From Actinomycetes bacterium (GTDB lineage Bacteria; Actinomycetota; Acidimicrobiia; Acidimicrobiales; UBA8190): a stretch of DNA of 10,978 nt. Below are positions 1 to 7,274 of the stretch, in pieces; the stretch's first letter is position 1; every line of letters starts with the position of its first letter. Below the pieces are notes generated by a model that saw only the letters and a list, made by a program, of their open reading frames with translations, searched no databases and was not told the origin of the DNA. Made by a program: the position numbers and the translations under genes. The stretch covers positions 1-10,978 of the forward strand of contig JAJZYI010000096.1 in the NCBI GenBank assembly GCA_021798135.1. The letters are read 5' to 3'.

Positions 1-1956
1 GGTCGGAGCCGGGGTGCCGCTGCCGCCGGGCCCCGGCGGGGCGGCGCCGCCGGCAGGGGTGCCGGTCAGGCCGGGCGCCGGCGAGCCCGACGCCGTCCCG
101 GGTCCGCCGGCGGCACCCGACGACCGGTTCCACGAGCGCCAGACGAGGCGGTGGACCGGGACGTAGCGGGGGATGTCTCGCAGCCCCGGGATGAACGGCA
201 CGGCGAGCAGCAGGATCGTCGCGATGCCGGTCATGTAGATGGCGATGAGGTCGACGTTGGCGGAGTCGCGCCAGCCCGGCAGCTGGTACCACAGGGTGTA
301 GAGCCAGAGCCACGGCTGGCCGGGGTAGCTCCCCGTCTCGTTCATGACGCCCCACTGGTTGCCGGTCAGGTGCTGCGCCTGTGCCAGCGACGAGAAGTAG
401 TTGCCGTCCTCCAGGAACAGCAGGGGCTTCGTGTAGTTCGTGCCGTAGAACTGGCGCTGGGCCAGCAGGTCGGTGTCGAGCGCGCCCGAGCGGGCCAGGG
501 TGAGCTCGCTGGCGACGAGCGTCGGCACGGGGCCGTCGTCGGCGGGCGGCACGACCGGCGTGCCGTCGACGAAGCGGACCTTGTCGACGGCCTTCAGGTA
601 GGCGTTGGCCCAGGCGACCTGCTGGGCCTTCGGCGCGGCGCGGTACTCGTCGAGGGCGCTGGCCAGCCTCGGGTCGGTCACGGCGAGCTTCGACAGCGGC
701 GACAGGACGAACGTCTCGGCTGCGTCGATCGGCTCGCGCACGCCGGCGAGCATCTGCCAGCCCACGATGATGCGCTGGCCGGTCGAGGCGTGGTTGTAGG
801 GCGGGCCGTAGGTGGCGGTCTCGCTGGTCCCGGCCAGCTCGCTGGCGGCGGTGCCGAGGAAGTCCGCGGGTGCGACGCGTGCCCAGGACTGGACCGTGAC
901 CGGGGGCTCGTCGGGCGACGACAGGATGGCCGCCAGGGCCACGACGAGCACGAGGACCACGCCGGTGGCGACCGTCGCCTCCTTCAGGATGTCGTACCGG
1001 CGGGTCGGGCCCCGCCACTCGGCCGTGTCGGCAGCCCGCGCCCTGCGGAGCTGCGCCCGCCCGCGCACGGCCCTGACCGGCAGCGGGTGTGACACGCCGC
1101 GCACCCGGACCAGCAGGACGTGGCCGCCGACGATGGCCAGGAGCACGATGGGGATGAGCACGATGTGCCACATGAGCATCTGGCCGAAGTTCATGAGGTT
1201 GAAGAACGCCCCCAGGCCGGTGGCGTTGATGGCGTCCTTGCCGTTGGTGGAGATCCACTGCGAGTCGAAGTTCTGCTGCGAGAGGTAGCCGGTGAAGCAC
1301 TCGACGACCGACGCCATGAAGGCGACCACCCCGCTCACCCAGGTGAGCCGCCGCTTGCCCCGCCACGCGGCCATCCAGAACTTGCCCCAGAGGTGGATGA
1401 CCATGAAGGCCATGAACATCTCCACGCTCCACAGGTGCAGGCTGTTGAAGAAGTGGCCGACCGGGTTGTAGTGCCACCAGTCCGGGCCGCCCAGGGCGAT
1501 GGCGAACCCCGACGCGATGACCACCGTGAGCGCTGCCACGGTCGCCACGCCGAACACGTACACCCACGAGGCGACGTAGGCCGGCTGGCGGTCCGGCAGC
1601 AGCTTGCCCGGCGGGAGCTTCCTCAGGCCGAGCCGCCTGACCTTCGCGGTCCACATGCGCGCCGTCTCGGGGTCGGTGTCGTCCCCGCCACCGTCGGGGC
1701 CGCGCGGGCTCGCGGCACCCTCGCCGCCGCCGCCGCCCGCCGCGCCGCCGGCGGCGGACCCGTCGCCGGCGGCCGGCGGCTGGGACCGGCCGTGGCGGGA
1801 ACCGGGGAACGGCACCAGCAGGGCGGCCGCGAAGATCACGATCATCACCAGGACCAGGACCAGGTTGGCCACCGAGACCTGGAGGATCCCCCAGTGGATG
1901 TAGCTGCCAGGGCCGTTCAGGTCGACCGCGGCCGCGACGAGCGGCGCCGTGGGCAT
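1..1956 (-). CDS. Cytochrome b-type membrane protein, variant architecture (3' end outside window)
   Basis: Membrane diheme cytochrome b-like protein, probably moving electrons from quinol to a partner not in this window. At least 652 residues are read and the frame stays open to the left edge. The start is the ATG at 1956-1954, preceded by an AAGGAGGAG ribosome site (1965-1973) with 8-nt spacing. Visible order: a membrane segment at about residues 26-50; a Gly/Ala/Pro-rich linker at 51-95; a four-helix cytochrome b core at about 129-285 with candidate haem ligands H174/H188 and H264/H279; another membrane helix at 327-346; about 220 extracytoplasmic residues (347-565); a final helix at 566-590; then a Pro/Gly-rich tail. 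The second histidine pair is 15 apart, as in cytochrome b6, not 14 as in mitochondrial cytochrome b. FTGYLSQ (221-227) matches the FxGYxLPW region but lacks LPW. No PEWY motif is present; a W/Y-rich stretch at 546-561 may occupy that place. Cytochrome b identity is firm from the histidine pattern; exact complex unknown. Confidence 0.85.
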   Translation of the reverse strand, partial: MPTAPLVAAAVDLNGPGSYIHWGILQVSVANLVLVLVMIVIFAAALLVPFPGSRHGRSQPPAAGDGSAAGGAAGGGGGEGAASPRGPDGGGDDTDPETARMWTAKVRRLGLRKLPPGKLLPDRQPAYVASWVYVFGVATVAALTVVIASGFAIALGGPDWWHYNPVGHFFNSLHLWSVEMFMAFMVIHLWGKFWMAAWRGKRRLTWVSGVVAFMASVVECFTGYLSQQNFDSQWISTNGKDAINATGLGAFFNLMNFGQMLMWHIVLIPIVLLAIVGGHVLLVRVRGVSHPLPVRAVRGRAQLRRARAADTAEWRGPTRRYDILKEATVATGVVLVLVVALAAILSSPDEPPVTVQSWARVAPADFLGTAASELAGTSETATYGPPYNHASTGQRIIVGWQMLAGVREPIDAAETFVLSPLSKLAVTDPRLASALDEYRAAPKAQQVAWANAYLKAVDKVRFVDGTPVVPPADDGPVPTLVASELTLARSGALDTDLLAQRQFYGTNYTKPLLFLEDGNYFSSLAQAQHLTGNQWGVMNETGSYPGQPWLWLYTLWYQLPGWRDSANVDLIAIYMTGIATILLLAVPFIPGLRDIPRYVPVHRLVWRSWNRSSGAAGGPGTASGSPAPGLTGTPAGGAAPPGPGGSGTPAPT

Positions 1957-1975
1957 CGTGGCATCTCCTCCTTCC

Positions 1976-2001
1976 GCCGTGGCCCGGGGGATGGCCACGG
2001 C
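1976..2001 (-). promoter_or_regulatory. Perfect 9-bp hairpin directly abutting the cytochrome b ribosome site
   Basis: GCCGTGGCC (1976-1984) and GGCCACGGC (1993-2001) form a perfect 9-bp stem with an 8-nt loop. On the minus-strand transcript the helix ends right beside the ribosome site at 1965-1975 and does not pair with it. It could be a terminator for the upstream transporter gene without a U-tract, a 5'-UTR stabilising or regulatory stem, or a protein-binding inverted repeat. The structure is seen in the sequence; its role is not determined. Confidence 0.5.
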
Positions 2002-2076
2002 TCGCTCACCCGCAGGCCGGCCCGTGGCAGACCCTGCGAGCGGAGTTGACGCATTGTCGCCGGGCCGGTCGCCCCA

Positions 2077-2082
2077 ACCTTA
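2077..2082 (-). promoter_or_regulatory. Weak candidate -10 element for the cytochrome b gene
   Basis: On the minus strand TAAGGT fits the loose actinobacterial TANNNT -10 pattern. It lies in the only AT-rich island of this area (about 2076-2106) and overlaps the TAA stop of the transporter gene. No good -35 hexamer is seen 17-18 nt upstream. If used, the cytochrome b mRNA would have a leader of roughly 110 nt carrying the hairpin at 1976-2001. This is speculative. Confidence 0.2.
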
Positions 2083-3678
2083 GGGTCGAACGTCCTTTCT
2101 TTTGGTGGAGGCAAGTGGCCGGGGCTCGGCCGGCGGGTGCGCTCGCCGGAGCTCCAGCAGCAGCGCGGCGCCGAAGAGGACCACCGGCGCCTCCACGGCC
2201 AGGAACATCACGCGGTAGCCGGCCGCGGCTGCCAGCCACCCGCAGGCCAGCGGCACCAGCACGCTCACGACGTTCGTCGACGCCATCAGCCGGGCGTTCG
2301 CCCGGCCGAGGTCGGCCTGCTCCACGCCGTCGGCCACGATGGCGGAGGCCAGCGGGAACGTCAGGCCGTGGGGCGCGCCGAGGACGGCCATGGCGACCAG
2401 GTAGGCGCCGTACCCGTGGCCGGCGGCCAGCAGGGCCAGCCCGGCGGCCGTGGCGAGCACCGAGGCGGTCAGCACGGCGCGCCGGCCGCGGAGCGGCGAC
2501 GCGGCGGCGACGGCGGCCCGCACGGCCATGGACACGCCGAAGAACGCGCCGAACCCGAGCTCGGCGTCGGCGGCGCGCGCGCCGTCGGCGTGGCGGGCCA
2601 GCAGCGCGGCGAAGGCCAGGAGGGCGACGAACGGCGCCTGGTACGTGAGCATGGTGGCCAGGGCCAGGCGGAAGGCGGGCAGTCGCAGCAGGCCGGGGCG
2701 GTCCCGGCGGCGTCGGGCCTCCCGCCGCCGGCTGCCGGCAGGTGCCGCGCCGGCGCGGCGCGCGGCACCAGCGAGGGGTGCGGCGTCGGCGGGGGACGCT
2801 GTCTCGGGGAGGGGCACGGCGTCGGCGGGGGACGCTGTCTCGGGGAGGGGCACGGCGTCGGCGAGGGGCGTGACCTGGAGCGCGCCGGCGCCGGGGACCG
2901 TCGGCGGGACGCTGGCGAGCCACCGTCGACGGGCGGCGGCGGTGCTGATGGCCGTCGCTGCCAGGGGCAGGACGGCGAGCGCGCCGAACGCGCTGCGCAC
3001 CGAATCGCCCACCAACCTCAGCACGCCGGACTCGACCAGGGGACCGAAAGCCAGGCCGATCGACAGGGCGAGGGCGTAGACGGCCAGGGCTCGGGCCCGG
3101 TCCTGGCGCGGGGCGCTGCCGATCGCGGTCATCGTGGCCGGGAACACGAGCCCGCCGCCGGTCCCCAGCGCGATCGCGCCCAGCCACAGCCCGGGAACGC
3201 CCGTGTGGAGCGCAAGCAGCACGAACGCCACGAGCACCATGGCCTGACCGGCGGCCAGCGTGGCGAGGGCGGTCCGGGCGGTCACGCGTGCACCGAGCAC
3301 CGCCGCGGTGACCACGCCCCCGGCACCGGAGGTGGCGGCGACGATGCCGAGGATGCCGTTGGCGATCCCGATCTGGTGGGCGACCAGCGGGAAGGTCGTC
3401 TGGCCGGTGTTCTGGGAGGCTCGGCCCAGCAAGGTGATGCCGAGGAGGAACGGCGCCACGCCGCCGATCGACGGCTCTCTCCACCAGGTGCGGGCCCGAG
3501 GGGGCCGTCCTCGCGCTGCGGGTGGCCGCCGGCGGCGGACGTGGTCGCGGCGGGGCGGTGCGGGGGTGGTCGCACCCCGGTTCGGCGGCGGTCCGGGCCG
3601 GACGGTCGGGTCCTGGGGGTCGGCTCCGCCGTGCGAGCCGGCAGGCGCGGCGCCGGCGCCGGATCCGGCGCTCCCCAT
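2080..3678 (-). CDS. Major facilitator superfamily transporter (12 TM)
   Basis: Predicted secondary transporter of 532 residues in the cytoplasmic membrane; substrate unknown. Twelve hydrophobic segments can be placed, six from about residue 71 to 247 and six from about 333 to 508. They are separated by a long loop (249-330) that ends in an Arg-rich stretch, the usual 6+6 layout of a drug/metabolite-type MFS protein. The first ~68 residues are Pro/Arg/Gly-rich and not membrane-like. The ATG at 3678 is the only ATG/GTG start that keeps the first helix whole (the next, a GTG at residue 74, cuts into it), but it has no good ribosome site, so the start is less sure than the gene. The central loop carries ADAVPLPETASP twice in tandem. 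The last residues (TKRKDVRP) use AT-rich codons unlike the rest. The gene stands alone between the acs terminator and the cytochrome b gene, all on the same strand. Confidence 0.85.
   Translation of the reverse strand: MGSAGSGAGAAPAGSHGGADPQDPTVRPGPPPNRGATTPAPPRRDHVRRRRPPAARGRPPRARTWWREPSIGGVAPFLLGITLLGRASQNTGQTTFPLVAHQIGIANGILGIVAATSGAGGVVTAAVLGARVTARTALATLAAGQAMVLVAFVLLALHTGVPGLWLGAIALGTGGGLVFPATMTAIGSAPRQDRARALAVYALALSIGLAFGPLVESGVLRLVGDSVRSAFGALAVLPLAATAISTAAARRRWLASVPPTVPGAGALQVTPLADAVPLPETASPADAVPLPETASPADAAPLAGAARRAGAAPAGSRRREARRRRDRPGLLRLPAFRLALATMLTYQAPFVALLAFAALLARHADGARAADAELGFGAFFGVSMAVRAAVAAASPLRGRRAVLTASVLATAAGLALLAAGHGYGAYLVAMAVLGAPHGLTFPLASAIVADGVEQADLGRANARLMASTNVVSVLVPLACGWLAAAAGYRVMFLAVEAPVVLFGAALLLELRRAHPPAEPRPLASTKRKDVRP
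2785..2863. repeat. Perfect 36-bp tandem duplication inside the MFS gene
   Basis: Two identical 36-bp units occupy 2785-2820 and 2821-2856, followed by 7 bp of a third. A degraded partial copy lies just before the first unit (about 2771-2784). The unit is a multiple of three, so the frame is kept and the protein gains one extra ADAVPLPETASP block in its cytoplasmic central loop. Identity at the DNA level, including third codon positions, suggests recent slippage or gene conversion. Confidence 0.9.
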
Positions 3679-3764
3679 CGGCGTGAGCCTACCGCCCTCC
3701 CGGCACCGTCCGATCCGTCGCCGAGGCTCCGGCGGGCGCCGGGGGCGGGGCTCGGTGGAGGTGT

Positions 3765-3803
3765 GAGCCGGGGGCGAAACCTTGGCGGCGGCGCCCCCGG
3801 CTC
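3765..3803 (-). terminator. Strong hairpin terminator after acs
   Basis: GAGCCGGGGGCG (3765-3776) and CGCCCCCGGCTC (3792-3803) form a perfect 12-bp GC-rich stem with a 15-nt loop. It begins 7 nt beyond the acs stop codon on the transcribed strand. There is no U-tract, which is common for terminators in high-GC actinobacteria. It also separates acs from the downstream MFS gene, so that gene probably has its own promoter. Confidence 0.75.
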
Positions 3804-3810
3804 GTCGTCC

Positions 3811-5796
<1,986 letters not shown>

Positions 5797-5818
5797 GGGT
5801 GTGTGCCTCGCAGGGTCG

Positions 5819-5846
5819 GTGCTGTGTCGCTGCGCAGGTCCTCCGG
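5819..5846 (-). promoter_or_regulatory. Leader block shared with satP, acs copy
   Basis: The minus-strand leader of acs contains AGCGACACAGCAC (5819-5831) and CCGGAGGA (5839-5846), separated by 7 nt. Both blocks recur in the satP leader. The start-proximal part is also alike: GCACACACCCATG here, GCACACCATG in satP. The 13-nt block ends 22 nt before the start codon. It may be a regulator site, a promoter element or a duplicated leader; no function is shown by sequence alone. Confidence 0.5.
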
Positions 5847-5879
5847 CGCAGCGGTGGCGTGGAACGGAGGAGCGTGGTG

Positions 5880-5923
5880 CCGGGGTGCCCGGGCGGCACC
5901 AACGTGGTGCACGGGCACCCCGG
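5880..5923 (-). terminator. Two-tier hairpin upstream of acs
   Basis: CCGGGGTGCCCG-type arms at 5880-5891 and 5912-5923 pair perfectly over 12 bp. Inside them GCACCA (5896-5901) and TGGTGC (5905-5910) form a second 6-bp stem with a 3-nt loop. The structure lies 84 nt upstream of the acs start and 137 nt beyond the satP stop. It could be a second satP terminator or, if the acs transcript starts upstream of it, a leader attenuator. The pairing is certain; the role is open. Confidence 0.5.
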
Positions 5924-5955
5924 GCGGTGAACGGCTGGCGGTCGGGCCGGAGCCG

Positions 5956-5974
5956 GCGGGCCGGGACGGCCCGC
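5956..5974. other. Small perfect inverted repeat between satP and acs
   Basis: GCGGGCC (5956-5962) and GGCCCGC (5968-5974) form a 7-bp stem with a 5-nt loop. It lies between the two larger hairpins at 5880-5923 and 5999-6039. In DNA this rich in G and C, such a short stem can arise by chance, so it matters mainly as part of the three-hairpin cluster. Confidence 0.35.
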
Positions 5975-5998
5975 ACCCGCCGGGCTGGCCGGCGGCTC

Positions 5999-6039
5999 CG
6001 CCACCGTCGCGGCACGGCGTGCCGGCCGCGACGGTGGCG
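5999..6039 (-). terminator. Strong hairpin terminator after satP
   Basis: CGCCACCGTCGCGGC (5999-6013) and GCCGCGACGGTGGCG (6025-6039) form a perfect 15-bp stem with an 11-nt loop. After a one-base bulge the loop can add 3 further pairs. The hairpin begins 21 nt beyond the satP stop on the transcribed strand. There is no U-tract. It is the longest perfect stem I found in the window and should block most read-through from satP into acs. Confidence 0.75.
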
Positions 6040-6060
6040 CGGTGCCCGGTCACCGGCCGC

Positions 6061-6690
6061 TCAGCGCGTGAGCGGCACGGTGGGCAGCACGACCTTGCCG
6101 AAGGTCTCGTTGGTCACGCCGGCGAACGACGTGTACCAGGCGGCCGCCGCGGTGGCGACGCCAACCCAGCCGCCGGCCTTGGTCCAGCCGCTCAGCGACT
6201 CGAAGGCGCCCACGGTGAGCAGCAGGAACGTGACGGTCAGCAGGACGAACACGGTGGCCACGGCGACCGACACCCGCAGGGAGGCGACCGTCATGTACGC
6301 CGTGAAGATCGTCCATCCGAGCAGGAACACGCCCACCGCGATGGGCATGTCGGCGCTGGCCACGCCGGGAGCCACGAACTTGCCGAACACGTAGTAGGCG
6401 ATCCAGAACGCCCCGTACGAGGAGAACGCGAGCGCGCCGAAGGTGTTCTTCCGGACGAACTCCCACATGCCGGCCAGGAGCTGCGCGGCACCCCCGTACA
6501 CGAGGGCCAGCGCGAGCGCCGCGTCGGCACCCGGCCCCCAGATGTTGGTGTTGCCGATGCTCAGGGCGAACGTCGTCATGGCGAAGGCCGCCAGGCCGAG
6601 CGGCGCCGGATCGGCGACCCGGTGCACAGGTGCCGGGGTGCTCTGTTCCGGGAGTTGCTCGACCCGTGCGGTCGTGGCATCGGTGGTCAT
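6061..6690 (-). CDS. satP: Acetate/succinate transporter, SatP (GPR1/FUN34/YaaH) family
   Basis: Small inner-membrane carrier for acetate, and in known relatives succinate. The 209 residues fit the family. Family signatures are plain: DPAPLGLAAFAMTTFALS (27-44), the N-P-A-P-L-G-L type motif with Asp for Asn; YGGAAQLLAGMWEF (65-78); and FGALAFSSYGAFW (84-96). Six hydrophobic segments can be placed between about residues 30 and 188. A 26-residue hydrophilic N-terminus precedes the first motif. The ATG at 6690 has an AGGAGGAG ribosome site (6697-6704) at 6-nt spacing, the best in the window together with that of the cytochrome b gene. The gene lies upstream of acs on the same strand, so uptake and activation of acetate are linked. 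The leader shares sequence blocks with acs, and a 15-bp hairpin follows the stop. The family assignment is secure; substrate preference is inferred from the family and from acs. Confidence 0.95.
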   Translation of the reverse strand: MTTDATTARVEQLPEQSTPAPVHRVADPAPLGLAAFAMTTFALSIGNTNIWGPGADAALALALVYGGAAQLLAGMWEFVRKNTFGALAFSSYGAFWIAYYVFGKFVAPGVASADMPIAVGVFLLGWTIFTAYMTVASLRVSVAVATVFVLLTVTFLLLTVGAFESLSGWTKAGGWVGVATAAAAWYTSFAGVTNETFGKVVLPTVPLTR

Positions 6691-6717
6691 GGTGTGCTCC
6701 TCCTGTGGCTCGGTGCC

Positions 6718-6738
6718 GTGCTGTGTCGCTTCCTCCGG
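6718..6738 (-). promoter_or_regulatory. Leader block shared with acs, satP copy
   Basis: AGCGACACAGCAC (6718-6730 on the minus strand) is identical to the block in the acs leader. CCGGAGGA (6731-6738) directly adjoins it here, whereas 7 nt separate the two in acs. The 13-nt block ends 27 nt before the satP start, upstream of the ribosome site. Two genes of one pathway sharing this arrangement suggests common regulation. Confidence 0.5.
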
Positions 6739-7156
6739 TGGTGGGTCGTCGGTCGGTTCGGTTCGTCGCGCTCAGGCGGCCGCCGGCGTGCTGGCCCGGG
6801 TCGTGTGCCGGACGCGCGCCCGGCGCGAGGCCGGTGGGCGGCGACGGTACGGCCCGGGGCGCGGCGGTTCGCGGCGCGGCGAAACGGGTGGGGCGGAGCA
6901 CGACACTGCGGAGCACGGCGCCGGCGTGGCGGGCGCCCGGCTGGGCGCTGCCCGGCTGGCGGCAGCAGCTACTGCGACGGCACTCCCGCGATCGGCGAGC
7001 ACGCTCCGGCCGGGCCCGCCCGGCCGACCGCCCATGCTCCCCTCGGGTGTGCACGTGCTGTTCAATGCCCCTCCCTACCCGCCACGGTACTCCTCGCGGG
7101 CACGAATTCCCAGCACTCGGGCCTGGCGGGTGCCTCCGGGGCGCGGCAGGGCGCAC

Positions 7157-7209
7157 GGTTCCTGCCCCGCGGTGCACGGGTCAAGGTTCCTGCCCGCGGT
7201 GCACGGGTC
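7157..7209. repeat. Near-perfect direct repeat pair downstream of the DHA2 transporter
   Basis: The copies at 7157-7182 (26 bp) and 7185-7209 (25 bp) differ by one C in a C-run. Each contains GCGGTGCACGGGTC with the palindrome GTGCAC. A shorter partial copy (GCGCACGG) lies just to the left. The pair begins 66 bp beyond the DHA2 stop codon. It may be a repeated binding site or simple tandem duplication. Confidence 0.7.
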
Positions 7210-7220
7210 GCGGGTCATCG

Positions 7221-7236
7221 AGCGCCGGTCGGCGCT
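7221..7236 (-). terminator. Short hairpin after the DHA2 transporter
   Basis: AGCGCC (7221-7226) and GGCGCT (7231-7236) pair around a GGTC loop, 38 nt beyond the stop codon. The stem is short, there is no U-tract, and the background is GC-rich, so this is only a weak terminator candidate. Confidence 0.3.
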
Positions 7237-7274
7237 GGACCGCGGGCCGGCTCCGTCCGCGCCGCCGGGACGGC

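Larger units (their letters stand above)
6691..7274. other. 584-bp intergenic region upstream of satP
   Basis: No convincing gene is seen. The gene-proximal end holds the satP ribosome site and leader block. The rest is GC-rich with many short direct repeats, for example two GCCCGGCTGG copies at about 6941-6960, and a perfect GCACGTGC palindrome at 7051-7058. The DHA2-proximal end holds a near-identical 25/26-bp direct repeat pair and a short hairpin. A TTG-initiated 97-codon frame on the minus strand (7065-6772) is open, but its product is low complexity. The satP promoter should be here; I cannot place it with confidence. Confidence 0.6.

Noticed and set aside
151..2049. Plus-strand frames over the cytochrome b gene (151-1092, 1120-2049 and others).
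   Set aside because: They are antisense to a clear membrane cytochrome b reading with haem-ligand histidines and a strong ribosome site; their products are low complexity.
2006..3484. A 492-codon minus-strand frame overlapping the MFS gene.
   Set aside because: Its Arg/Pro-rich product has no recognisable domain, while the other frame gives 12 clean membrane helices.
5797..6015. N-terminal extension of acs to an ATG at 6015.
   Set aside because: The extra 73 residues are Arg/Pro-rich and unlike Acs N-termini, and they would be encoded across two hairpins and the satP terminator. The family start is at 5796.
6772..7065. Small minus-strand gene starting with TTG at 7065, upstream of satP.
   Set aside because: A G-rich stretch precedes the TTG, but the spacing is poor, and the product is a Pro/Arg/Ala/Ser low-complexity chain. 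Not supported without conservation data.
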